From contig NC_089390.1 in NCBI RefSeq assembly GCF_003171515.1, forward strand, positions 5,518,001 through 5,582,000: DNA of 64,000 nucleotides, given 5' to 3'. Positions 34,637-45,062 of the stretch are shown here, one piece after another. Under the pieces are notes generated by a model. It saw nothing but the letters and a program-made list of their open reading frames with translations, was not told the origin of the DNA and ran no database searches. The stretch's first letter is position 1; every line of letters begins with the position of its first letter. This DNA is from Pyrenophora tritici-repentis (Eukaryota > Ascomycota > Dothideomycetes > Pleosporales > Pleosporaceae). A program made the position numbers and the translations under genes.

Positions 34637-35624
34637 ATGATGGCAGAAGCGTATCAGAAGGAGTTCTTTAATGTCACGTTTCCGGCGGAATACGTGGCGC
34701 ATGTTGAGATTAATCGGCCGGAGAAGATGAATGCTTTCAAGGAGGTGTGAGTACTGCTATTCTTTTATGAAGCTATTTATTTGGTTAGAAGAGGTTGTTG
34801 TGTAAAGATGGGGAGACAGACTTGTCACATAACCAACAGAGCCATCATAACCCATGCTCTTCCAAAAGCCCCATACTAACCTTCCCAGAATGTGGCAAAA
34901 CCTCAATCAAATCTTCAACACCCTCTCCACTGACCCCTCCGTCCGCTCCATCATTCTCAGCGGTGCCGGCCCCCGCGCCTTCACCGCAGGCCTCGACGTA
35001 AACGCTGCCTCGACCTCCGGGCCACTCGCCTCCTCCAAGACCCCAGACCCAGCCCGCACCGCCAACGCCATCCGCCGGCATGTCCTCGACTTCCAAGCTT
35101 GCATCAGCAGCATTGAAAAGTGCGAAAAGCCCGTCATCTGCATCATCCATGGCATCGCCTACGGCCTAGCCCTCGACATGAGTCTCGCCTGCGACATCCG
35201 CATCTCGACCCAAGACACCAAGTTCTCCGTCAAAGAAGTCGATATCGGCATTGCCGCAGACATCGGCACTCTATCGCGTCTGCCTCACGCAGTAGGCAAC
35301 GCCAGTTGGGTCAAAGACGTGGCGTTGTCCGCGCGTATCTTTGGGTCGGAGGAAGCGCTGCGTGTGGGGCTGGTCAGCAATGTGTACAAAGATAAGACGG
35401 AGGCGGTGGCAGAGGGGATCAAGTTAGCGAGTCTGATTGCGAGCAAGAGTCCCGTGGCTGTGCTAGGGACGAAGGAGTTGTTAAATTATTCAAGGGATCG
35501 GCCTGTAGAGGAGGGGTTGAGGTATACGGCTGTTTGGAATATGGCCATGTTGCAGACGGAGGATGTGCCGAGGGCTATGGGGAGTGGAATCAAGAAAACG
35601 GTGCCGAAGTTTAGTAAGTTGTAG
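34637..35624 (+). CDS. Peroxisomal enoyl-CoA hydratase/isomerase family protein, probable dienoyl-CoA isomerase
   Basis: Exon 1 is 34637-34746 and exon 2 is 34889-35624, joined over a 142-nt phase-2 intron (GTGAGT donor, CTAAC branch, CAG acceptor), giving 281 residues; two ATGs stand side by side at the start. The crotonase fold shows VEINRPEKMNAF, the oxyanion-hole pair SGAGPRAFTAGLDV and IHGIAYGLALDMSLACDIR, and acidic residues in KEVDIGIAADIGTLSRLP as in delta(3,5)-delta(2,4)-dienoyl-CoA isomerases (ECH1/Dci1). The C-terminus is SKL, a canonical PTS1 signal, so it should act in peroxisomes in beta-oxidation of unsaturated fatty acids. The exact isomerase specificity is inferred from the overall match. 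Confidence 0.88.
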
Positions 35625-36766
35625 GGGGTTTGATAGTGGCGAAACAGGCTGTATGTGGATGCTTTGTTGTATCTGTTAGGGTCGATTTTGATGCTGCAAG
35701 ACACAGAATCCTAAAGTAAACACATTGTCAGGAGTTGTGAATAACAGTGGTGGATTGATACGCCTGTATGGAAACACCGTAGCAATTCAGACGATGACAT
35801 GAAGCACCTGACACTTCGGAGTCAAACGCCGTGGACAAGCATCATCTTCTCGGTGTCATCCTCCGTAAAACACCCAGTCCCACAACAGTCCCCTTCGCAC
35901 ATGCACATGCAAAAATCACATGAAACTACCCACATATCCGCCCACCCACTCGCACCACCACTATTTCCTGTTACCAAGCCCGTACCAAACTTCGGTCCCG
36001 CCCGCTCCTGCCCCATCCAATCCCTTTCGACCTATTGCAACATGTCCACATGCACCCCAGATGTCTAAATCCAGCGATGACGTCACACATTGACTACCCT
36101 CAACCTACTCCCGGCTTATTCTCCGCTCTCCATCAACAACGTTCATCCCGTTTCGGAATCTCCCGAATACAGACTTGACGCTTCTAACTAATCCAGCTCC
36201 TCTCATTCGACCAAAGCCAACCCTATCCTCTTAACTACCGACTTGCGCAAACCTTGTATCTGATCTAGATTGTCTCAAGTACGGCACTATTGACTTTACA
36301 ACAGCCATCACCCCACGCTCGTCATTGATGCAATTTCATAGTCTTGCCAACGCAGATATCGCGCAACTAACTACTATCGCGCAATTTCATCCATGTTCGT
36401 TGGGGATAGTGGAGATTGGCTGTGTTTTTCCCGATCTGAGCGACGATCTACCGGTAGATCGTCAGTCTGTGCTGGGGTTAGGCGGGTGGTAAGGTCTCCG
36501 ACGATCAGGGCCATGGCGCCGTGCGGCCTATGGGGGGGTTGTTTTTTCCTTGGTTCGCATCGAGGGTGATTACCGGGGGTTAGGCGGGTAGTTGAATCGA
36601 GATTAGAAGTTCGAAAGAGAGAGGCTAGAGGATGGGTTGATGAAGTTAAGAAGTGGACAGTACCTGCTGGATTGAGCCTGGGAAGTTGTTTGTGTTGTCG
36701 ACGACTTCTTTTCTTCCTATACACTTGTGGACTTTTGTTTGTGGTATACACCTTTCGTTGTTCAAT
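35625..36766. other. Intergenic region upstream of the chloroperoxidase gene
   Basis: 1.1 kb. It holds a perfect 22-bp palindrome (36442-36463) and two copies of GGGTTAGGCGGGT (near 36475 and 36577). The 146-codon minus-strand ORF at 36374-36814 overlaps the chloroperoxidase start and has no domain. Confidence 0.45.
36442..36463. promoter_or_regulatory. Perfect 22-bp palindrome
   Basis: GACGATCTACC followed by its exact complement GGTAGATCGTC, 304 bp before the chloroperoxidase ATG. A dimeric activator site or hairpin is possible; no known factor is assigned. Confidence 0.5.
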
Positions 36767-37791
36767 ATGCGTTTCACAGTCACCGTCTCCATCGTCAGCT
36801 TTGCTGCTGTACAAGCGTTATCCCTACCGCTATTGGAGGCCCTCGATGTCACAGATATCCTCGCAAGCCTCAGTCCCATCAACGAAAATGACCCTCGCTT
36901 CAGAAACCACGTCCCCCCCGGCTACGGCGACGGCAAGTCCCCTCAATCCCCCAATCACCTTCACACCCATCTAACCAACACCAAGTCCGCTCCCCCTGCC
37001 CCGGCCTAAACACACTCGCAAACCACAACTTCATCCACCACTCGGGCAAAGGCATGACAATCCCACACCTAATCAAGGGCCTAGCCCAAGGCATGAACAT
37101 GGGCGCAGACTTTGCCACTTTAATCGGCGCCACTGGCCTCCTCGCCTCTGCAGACCCCCTCTCCCTCTCCTTCAACCTCGACGACCTAAACCAGCACAAC
37201 TTCCCCACCGAACACGACGTCAGCATCTCCCGGCCAGACGCCTACTTCGGCGACGCCACCGCCTTCAACGCAAGTGTTTGGAACGACTACATCTCCTTCT
37301 TCTCCGGCAAGATGTCTACGGACCTTGATACCACGGCAATAGCGCGGTTCTCCCGCTTCGAAAACAGTAAGCGGTATAACCCCGAACTGGTATTTGGACT
37401 TAAAGAAGAGATTCTGAGTCTGGCGGAGAATTCGCTGTTGCTGCAGACAATGGGGGGTGCGGGGTCTGACAAGGCGGATTTGCGGTTCGTGAGGACGTTT
37501 ATTCAGGAGCAGAAGTTGCCGTTTGAGCTGGGGTGGAGGCCGAGTAAGGCGCCTATTACGCTGCTGACTTTGGGGGCTATGAGTGTGGAGATTTTGAAGA
37601 AGAGCCCGGATACGGGGAATGAGTTGGGGACGGTTACGAAGTAAGTTGTTTTTCTGTAGGTGTTTGAGCAGTACATAGGCTAACGTATGATTAATAGGGA
37701 TTCTTACAAGGATATTCTTATTCTTGGGGCGGGAGGACTGGAGATTTTGGGCAATTTGACACAGGGGATTAGTGAGACGCTTGGGCTTTGA
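36767..37791 (+). CDS. Secreted chloroperoxidase / unspecific-peroxygenase-family haem-thiolate enzyme, three exons
   Basis: Exons 36767-36932, 36986-37640 and 37698-37791, with introns of 53 and 57 nt, give 304 residues. A signal peptide is evident (MRFTVTVSIVSFAAVQA). The proximal haem cysteine motif is PCPGLNTLANH, reached only if intron 1 is read as GC-AG (GCAAGT donor, CTAAC branch, AAG acceptor); this restores DVRSPCPGLN, the usual sequence of the family. The distal acid motif is EHDVSISRPDAY. Such enzymes use peroxide to halogenate or hydroxylate organic substrates outside the cell. The chain is complete through SETLGL. The substrate is unknown. Confidence 0.9.
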
Positions 37792-38643
37792 TAGGGGGTG
37801 GTAATGTGGACTTGGGGGAAGGGGGAAGGGATCTTGGGTTTGGAGAACAGTGGATGACTTTTTGTTCCTTTTTAGCAGTCGAGAATGGCCGGTAAAAGTA
37901 TATTATAACTGTAATTCACATACTACAAATACCGCGTTGTGAAAATCTGCTACTACTAAGCATTGATATCACTTAATTTATATTTATATTTATACTTATG
38001 GCTGTAATCCACATGCAGATATTATCCATATTGAACTATATAACCCAAAAGCTCATGCATTTCCTCATCGTCATCTCACAGCAGCCAGGAAAACACAGAC
38101 ACCTTTCCAATCCCTCCTACCCCTGTCATCTCTAACACTAACCTAACTGCCCTATCTCACCTAAATCAAATCAAAAAATACATCTACAAGCGCTAACATA
38201 TACTATCACCTTTACCTTCACCACTCCCAACACCCTCTTGAGATTCACAACCCACCTCCTGTACCACTATCTACCGCGGAAAATCTTCCCTTGATAGAAT
38301 CATCCTACGTCTCCGCCCAAGCTGCTGTCATATACCGGAAGGGCAGATCATACGTGTTTGTGGGTTAGTATGGCGGAGTGAGTTTGGGAGATTGTGCTGG
38401 CGGCAACGGAGGGTGTTGGTGGCCAAGGAATAGATTTGAAGAAGACAGGGGTGATTAGAGATTGGTGTTGGAGGTACTGCTATGCTATTGCAGCGCTTGC
38501 ACATGTCAAGTCACACATAAGAAACATATGCTTGAAGAAACTCATCAGCGAGAGAATTACTAGTGGATTCTATATTTCGGAGTAAACGATAGACGATTGA
38601 TCAAAGAAGGAGCTCAATGCCCAAAAAGTACAGCAGATTCTGC
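37792..38643. other. Convergent intergenic region
   Basis: 850 bp, A/T-rich with a short TATTTATATTTATA tract. It includes one member of a dispersed repeat pair (37908-37978) whose partner is at 58259-58326. The 63-codon ORF at 38394 is not supported. Confidence 0.4.
37908..37978. repeat. Dispersed repeat, copy A
   Basis: About 70 bp resembling 58259-58326, with shared blocks ATACCGCG, TGTGAAA, GCTAC, AAGCAT and TCACTTA in the same order and orientation and near-equal spacing. Ends are not defined and there is no coding capacity. Confidence 0.5.
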
Positions 38644-40523
38644 TTAAAAGACATTACCCTTTGTCTGCTTGCCCTTCTCCTCTTCCAACTTCTTAACGTT
38701 GATATTCTTCCACACGTAAATGCTCGCTAGACAAAGTGGTACAAAGCAAGCACCCGTAATAACCATCTTGCGCTGCACATCAGCATATGCGCCAACGACG
38801 GCATCGCGCTCCGGTGTCCCGTCCAAGAAAGACTTTTGGATTTCAATACTTCCGAAAATTTTGCGGTAGTCGGCCTTGCTGGATTCGGGGAGGCGCATGA
38901 GGAGCTGCTCGGGAAGCAGATTGTTCCACATGGCACCGGCGATGGCGTAGCCAATGGAAGAACCAAAGCTGCCGAAAAGACCCCAGAGCGCGTTGATGAC
39001 GGCGATTTCTTGATGTGAGACGGGTACCATGACGGCGAGGTTAGCGCACGTGGCAAAGAATCCGGTTCCAAGACCGATGAGGATTTGGGTGAAGGCAAGG
39101 ACGCCAGGGTTGGTAGATGGTGCCCGGAAGGGAATGAGCAGAGCAGTTCCGAGCAAGACAATCGGTACACCCGTATAAGCTGTCCACTTGAAGTTGCCCG
39201 AGTACCTGATCCACCATGCGATGAAGGGACTGGAAAAGGCCGACGTGAGGGAAAAGGCGTTGAGGATGTAACCAGCGTTGGTGATGCTTTGCCTGTGAAC
39301 AACAATAAGGTACGAGTTGAAGTATCCGTTCCAGCAAAAGACCGAGAGGAACATGACGCCGTAGAGAAGGCAGGATCCGACAATGGTACCGTTCCTGAGG
39401 TATTTCCAGGGAAGGAACTGGACGGGGGCGAATTTGGCTTCCCAGAAATAGAAGACGGGGAATAGGACTAGTCCGAGTACGATACAGGCAATGATGTAGG
39501 GTGTTTTCCAGCCGTTGGGAGCATATGATACCAGGCTAAAGGGTAGCACGAACAGGCACCATGCGCACATGATGAGAATGATGCCAAAGACTAAGTTGTT
39601 GTTAGCAAGTTTGGGATAGAGGCATGACATATTGACTTACTATCAAACTGGACAAAGTAATACCAAACAGACTGTAACGGGGTACGACCGGACTCGACTT
39701 TCTTAACAAGACCAGCCTTCCTGGCTTTGCGATACATGAACATCATGACAATCAGGGCTGGAAGACAGCAGCCAATGAAGATGATGATGAATGCACCAAA
39801 TGCCCAACGCCAATTGTTCTGGTTCCAAAAAAGGTCGGCGATTCGAGGTCCAGCAAAAGTACTTGCGATACGAGGCGTGCCGTTGAGCGTAAATATAATC
39901 ATGCGGTTCTTGAGCGTGGTCATGTCGGCGGTCATCATGTCGGTAACGTATAGGACACCAATGTGGCCAGCCCAGTAGAGAACGTGACCGGCAATGTACA
40001 TTTGGACACTGTTGCAGCCAGCCTTGATTGCCATACCAACGACGATGATGATGAGCATCATGAAGAAGCCCTCGACGCGACCGAATACATCAATGACCTT
40101 GGCAGTAACGAGTGGGATGCAACCAGATAGGGCCGTGGCCATGACACTTCCGACTGTCAAGAGGCCATGTCTACCAAAAGACGAGGTTATGAACGGGTTG
40201 AGTGACGAGTCAATGGCGTTTTGCAAGAATGCGACGAATTCAATGAGGTACAACCTAGAGGGTCAGAATGGGCGTAGGAATAATATGAATTGTGCGTACA
40301 AGATGAACATGGTGATCAAGGTCTGCTTGTTCCAGATCTCAGTGATGGCGCGCACACGCTGGACACCGTTTTGGAATGTCTCCGACTCGACAGATTTGTC
40401 GTCGCCATTGCTGCCCGTCTCGTGGGTGTGTACGTTTGGATCGCCATTCTTCTCGACATCGATATCCGTGGAAGGAAAGCCTTGTACGGGTCGCACCGCA
40501 TCAGTCGCAAGGTGTTCGGACAT
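38644..40523 (-). CDS. Siderophore-iron transporter-type MFS permease, three exons
   Basis: Exons 40300-40523, 39641-40254 and 38644-39590, with introns of 45 and 50 nt, give 594 residues. A hydrophilic N-terminal tail of about 70 residues precedes roughly 14 membrane segments, starting at KQTLITMFILLYLIEFVAFL. Family marks include the segment-1 to loop sequence NAIDSSLNPFITSSFGRHGL, the AKVIDVFGRVEGF loop, YAPNGWKTPYIIA and WNGYFNSYLIVVH; these are typical of the fungal siderophore transporter (SIT/ARN, MirA-MirD) group of MFS proteins, which import ferric siderophores. Two exact ATCWGATAA sites lie about 240-270 bp upstream and a third at about 740 bp, which supports an iron-regulated role. 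An in-frame ATG at 40586 would extend the N-terminus by 21 residues. The substrate is not readable. Confidence 0.9.
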
Positions 40524-40764
40524 GATAAAATACACGCCAAGCAAGGCAGGGTATGAGATGATGGCGCAGTCGAATGCCGGCTCCAACGCTGGCAGCTGCA
40601 GACACTCTTAAGCATTCCCAAGACCCACTGTCCGACAACCGGACAAGGTCACAGGTACCGGAATAACACCTGAAAATTTTGCCTTCTGTTTCCCGGTGGC
40701 TTGGATCATCTCCCACTGTTCGGGCGTGTTGGAATGCCTAGACAGGCATGGTAACGGCTAGATG

Positions 40765-40773
40765 ATCAGATAA
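40765..40773 (+). promoter_or_regulatory. GATA-factor (SreA/Sre1-type) site, MFS promoter a
   Basis: ATCAGATAA, an exact consensus match 242 bp upstream of the MFS start codon. Confidence 0.72.
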
Positions 40774-40783
40774 GTGCTAGATG

Positions 40784-40792
40784 ATCTGATAA
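40784..40792 (+). promoter_or_regulatory. GATA-factor (SreA/Sre1-type) site, MFS promoter b
   Basis: ATCTGATAA, an exact match starting 19 bp from site a. The pair lies in a short repeat, GCTAGATGATC followed by A or T then GATAAG. Confidence 0.72.
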
Positions 40793-41259
40793 GATTCTGT
40801 CATGCGGCGAGCTGATTGCTGGCTCTCCCTGGGCCCGCTCCTGCCCCACCAAGACACTGCATTGCCAAGGCCTTGGCCCGTCCCTTCACTGGCGGCTGTC
40901 GCTTCCAGCTCGTTCAATCGAGCAGTCTGCACCGAAACTACGTTTCCGGGCGGATCAGGAACAGTGGGTTCTTTACCCAGGAGATGGCGAGGTGGATCAA
41001 ATCGTTGTTCAGGCGTGCTGCCGTTGCTCAGGTTTTCGTGGGCTGCACGCGTTTGGCAGGAACACGACTTGTTCGCTCATGCTGAGATTTGTCGCAAATG
41101 CAATCACGATTGGGATGGTACAAGCGATGATGTTGAAGCTTGTCCCTGATGGAGTTAATCGTGGTGCCAAAGTAGAAAAGGGACGCGCGGATGAGAATTC
41201 AGCCAGCGGAAGTGTTAGCAGCACTAGTCGGCTATTTTAGGTTGCGATGACATCTAATC

Positions 41260-41268
41260 TTATCAGAT
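41260..41268 (-). promoter_or_regulatory. GATA-factor (SreA/Sre1-type) site, MFS promoter c
   Basis: TTATCAGAT, a minus-strand match about 740 bp upstream of the MFS start. Being single and distant, it is less secure than the pair. Confidence 0.5.
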
Positions 41269-44200
41269 TTTCGCCTTTTGCTCGGCCCAACGCGTACGCC
41301 GGTCTCCTGACCACGCCACCTTCTGGCTCTCGCGGATGGAACCTACATCTGTCTTCAAGGCTTCGGAAGCGATTGCGAACATTGAAGCACCCACTGCGTG
41401 CATCATCATGTGACATAATGTCCCACAAGCCACCTCGCCGCTCAACTCAGACTTGCGAGATTCTTGTTTTTCACTTTGGTAAGCTCGAATCACACATCAC
41501 GTCCTTCAGATGGATGAGTCTCGGCGGGTCGATCGGAAATCACGTGATAGCATAGCCTTGGCAGAATTGCTTAGCGTCTGCGTCCACAGGCGGCCTCCTC
41601 CAACCTTAGAAGGCTTCGTCCTCGACGCCTCTTTACGCCACAAGCTCAACAAACCGCAGGGCAGCCATGGACGGTGCCGACACGTAAACCAGTTCACGTT
41701 ACCTCTGAGTTTTCTCACCGTAGGTGATGCACTGACATGGATCCCTGCCCTGCTGAACTTTAGCCAGCCTAGTCTCCATTCATCGGCTTTGGCGCATGCA
41801 TGTCCGTTGACAGAGCTGCAGTTTTTCCTTTGCAAAATGGACGATCAATATGGTACCAATCGTCTCTTGTGCCAGTTCGTTGGGCCGCAGCCTGGTGTTT
41901 GATTCTTGTGTTGCGCTCCTTGCCCGAGCAACTCCTCAGTACAAGCATTTGGAACTCGCCACCTCATCCAACAGCATTCAATTCATTTCCTTGGTTCACA
42001 TTTACCCATATCCAGCTTTGCTACTGCTAGTGACCTCGTCGCCATGTCCAGCATGTGCAGTGCGATAGCATCGAGCCCAAGTCAAGCCACAACGTGTTGG
42101 TACGCCTCCCTGAAGCAGGACGACCATGTCGCATATTTTCGACCCCCGCTCCGTGGGGGAAAGGCACCATCATGTTTCAAACTCTGCGGCTATGCATTGC
42201 TTCCAGAAACGACAAAGACGCACCGGAGAGGGCACTGCATCAAGGCTCCGCCTGCGGCACCGATACCCACAACGAACGTGCGAGTTTGTGCAATGTGTGC
42301 AGCGAATGGCCGTTCTATCGGTTCCCTCCAGACTGCCTTACGGAGTTGCCCAGCAATTGGTTACAATTCTGCTGACATGCTTCCACCACCCACATGTCTC
42401 ACATTTCTTCCCAGGAGAGCCCATCTCTGCCGTGACTTTGCAACCACTATCTGAAGCCCCATGGGTAGTTCAATTGCTGCGCTGGGTACTTGGAGCCCAA
42501 ACGCGCGGGCGTAATATCAACCACTGGACGACGAGAAACACCGCCACCGGCGCTTAATGGGCCTCCGATGCATTCGTAGAACGAGCCCGGCACCATGACT
42601 GCTGAGACTTTGCTCGCCAACCGACTGCAGCCCATGGTATCACAAGCATACGGTGTTGCACAGCATCGATAAAGCACGTGGCCGACGGGCCTTTCTCTCG
42701 TTATCGATTGGTAAAATTATCCAAGAGTATGCTTCGGCAATCAGTTCCCCTGCGTAGGGTTTCATCGTACGCTTACCTCGGCAATGGATGAGCAAGCCAT
42801 TGTGCGTCGTGAGTTGGCAGCAGGCTGGCAAACGTGCGCGCATCGTGCAAAGAGCTCACAGCCACGGTGCCAAAACGGTCTCGTCCAACGAAAGACGACG
42901 TAACAAGTTTATTCGCAAGGCAAGATGCCCGTGCACGTTGCCTACTTCTCAACAAAACGAAGTGTGGTTTGTGGTGGCGAGCATCGTGAATCTCTCATCA
43001 TCTTGCTGGCCATTGTCAAGGCAGCGAATCTGTTCGAGATTGCGTTACCAATTGCCAAGACACATTAATTCGTCACTGACGCAGCGTCCCTGGTTACTGG
43101 GTTTGGGGGCTAATCTTCACAGTCATGCCACTGCATGCGAATGCTACCGCGTCAAGGCACGTCACACACTTTACTTTCCTCGAGTCGCAACAACGTAAGC
43201 CGGAATCACTTAAGAAAAGCAGGGTGTAAGTGGGCTGTAAAGGGTTTGCAGCCATCTCAGGTACGCGGGGCGTTGAACAACTCCCATTGGGCCATCCATC
43301 ATCGGTGCATCCCACAAGGTAAGGTCTGCTACACATGAGCCCACGTTTTTTGTTCAGAACAGTCGGGCGAGACATTCGCCACCTTGGGCAACAGTCTGGA
43401 CGATTACTAGGCATTATCTAGAAACAGAGGGCAAGCGCACCCAGCTGCATAACAAGGAACACCAGTTAGGCTCTGGCGTGACAAAACAACCCGGCCAAAA
43501 GAGAGAAAAAAGCAAAAACGTAAGCAGCAAACGCCGACCACACCCTACACAGTTTTGTTGGCTTCGTCGCGCGCGGACCGTCAGGAACACTGGGCGACCC
43601 CGCATATGCTGCTTACCACACGTCTGAGGACATACTGGCCGTCGAGAGGCTGCAGACAGCCAGGGAAGAATTTCCTTGCAGCATTTGGTGTTGATGGCCA
43701 GCAATTTCCTAACAGAGTAGGCGCATACCATTGCGCCGGGACCCCGCGTTTGCATGCATTCCTCGCGCCCACCACGTTTGCACGGCTCCATTGGTTCTCT
43801 TGCATGCACATCCAAGGGGTGATGGTACGCAAGATCTGATCATTTACGGCGATGCATCCACAAGGAGGCCGCAACCCTGAATATCATGCATCCCTCCGAA
43901 TCGCTCCACTATTGACGTTGATAGTAGCAGCAAAACCATCGTAACACGCGGCCCGGAACCATCGCTATCCCGGTCGAACAATCATGTTTCACTTGCGGTC
44001 CACGCCAGGCTCTCCACAAATTCTAGCCAAGTGCCACCGGAACCCAAGCCCTGGGGACGGGACAATCGCCGTTCAAGGGCCACTGGCACCAATCGAGGCA
44101 TCGTATCGTGTGTCCTGAGAAAAGCGCTCAAATCTTGACTCGAGGCTCCATTTTGTGGCAGCTGTCATGGCCGCTGGCCGCTGCTGGGCGTTGGCCGCTG

Positions 44201-44550
44201 CCAGTGGGCGCTGGCCGGGACAGTCGTAAGTCTGCCGCGCATGCGTGCGCGCCCTTTCATCTGCTCTACTACTTGCATGCCGACTGTGCGCGACCCGATG
44301 CACAGTCCAGTATCAAGCAATGCCACATTACCTTGCAAATCAGCGTCACTCCCTGCTCGCTCGCCTTGGTCATCGAACCATTGCAGGTTGACTACCGTCC
44401 CGAGGGACCTATGTCCAAGACGATAAACTACATAAGACGTGACGCTCGCCACTTCATCACTACACACTTGTCAGCACTCATCATTCATTCTTGTCTAATC
44501 ATCACCACGGTACCCTCTCGCTTACCTGCCCTTAATCAACAACACAATAC

Positions 44551-45062
44551 ATGCCGCCGCACGAGATGTCTCGCAACAGTACGTCACTCTACCTCGTTAT
44601 CTTCCATGTCGCCTCCGACAAACATAAGCTTCATCAGGCCATGCTTGAGTCAACGCACAGCGTACTGGCCAATACGCACCATATTCCTATGCCCTTTTCA
44701 ACTTGCCGTGTCTCAGCTGATCCCCACCACTAGCCCGCCCTTATGCCATTCAGCTCCGCTCCCGCCGCTCCCTTACCTCTATTGGCATTCGCAACCACCG
44801 CGATGCACTCGCCGTTTACTTTCGCTGGATACGCCAACGATACTATATTGCGCAAACCAACACGGAACATGAGCTGGTCTTGCCAGCTGCGGAGTCCGTG
44901 GCAGCTACGTGCGACGTTGCGGACGGCCATGACAGCCATGACCCTGCAGCAACTGTGGGGATACAGTTTGACACGGAGAGGATCAATGTGGAGTTGCTGG
45001 GTATCAGTGTAAGCCCTGATGATGATGTGCCCTATCCCAACGAGCTTGATCTCCTTGGCTGA
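44551..45062 (+). CDS. Candidate small protein, two exons
   Basis: Exon 1 is 44551-44578 and exon 2 is 44734-45062, joined over a 155-nt phase-1 intron (GTACGT donor, CTGAT branch, CACTAG acceptor), giving 118 residues. The joined product starts MPPHEMSRNTRPYAIQLRS, has a basic region ending in AVYFRWIRQRYYIAQ, then an acidic C-terminal part with ATVGIQFDTERINVELLG and PYPNELDLLG. It looks more protein-like than any unspliced ORF nearby, including the 254-codon ORF at 44108-44872 in another frame. No family recognised. The call rests on splice signals and composition only. Confidence 0.45.

Larger units (their letters stand above)
40524..44550. other. 4-kb gene-poor region
   Basis: The right 3 kb shows many overlapping ORFs of 60-140 codons on both strands, none with a domain or supported splice structure. 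The left 750 bp contains three exact ATCWGATAA sites upstream of the MFS gene. No transposon relic recognised. Confidence 0.45.

Noticed and set aside
36374..36814. 146-codon minus-strand ORF overlapping the chloroperoxidase start
   Set aside because: No domain, low-complexity composition, and it runs antisense through a supported signal peptide.
40802..42557. Overlapping 100-180 codon ORFs as a possible decayed transposon
   Set aside because: No transposase, reverse transcriptase or integrase motif in any frame, no terminal repeats, and no A/T bias suggesting RIP.
44108..44872. 254-codon ORF on the plus strand
   Set aside because: Composition is random-looking (Cys, His, Ser, Leu, Pro scatter), no domain, and it overlaps a better spliced candidate in another frame.
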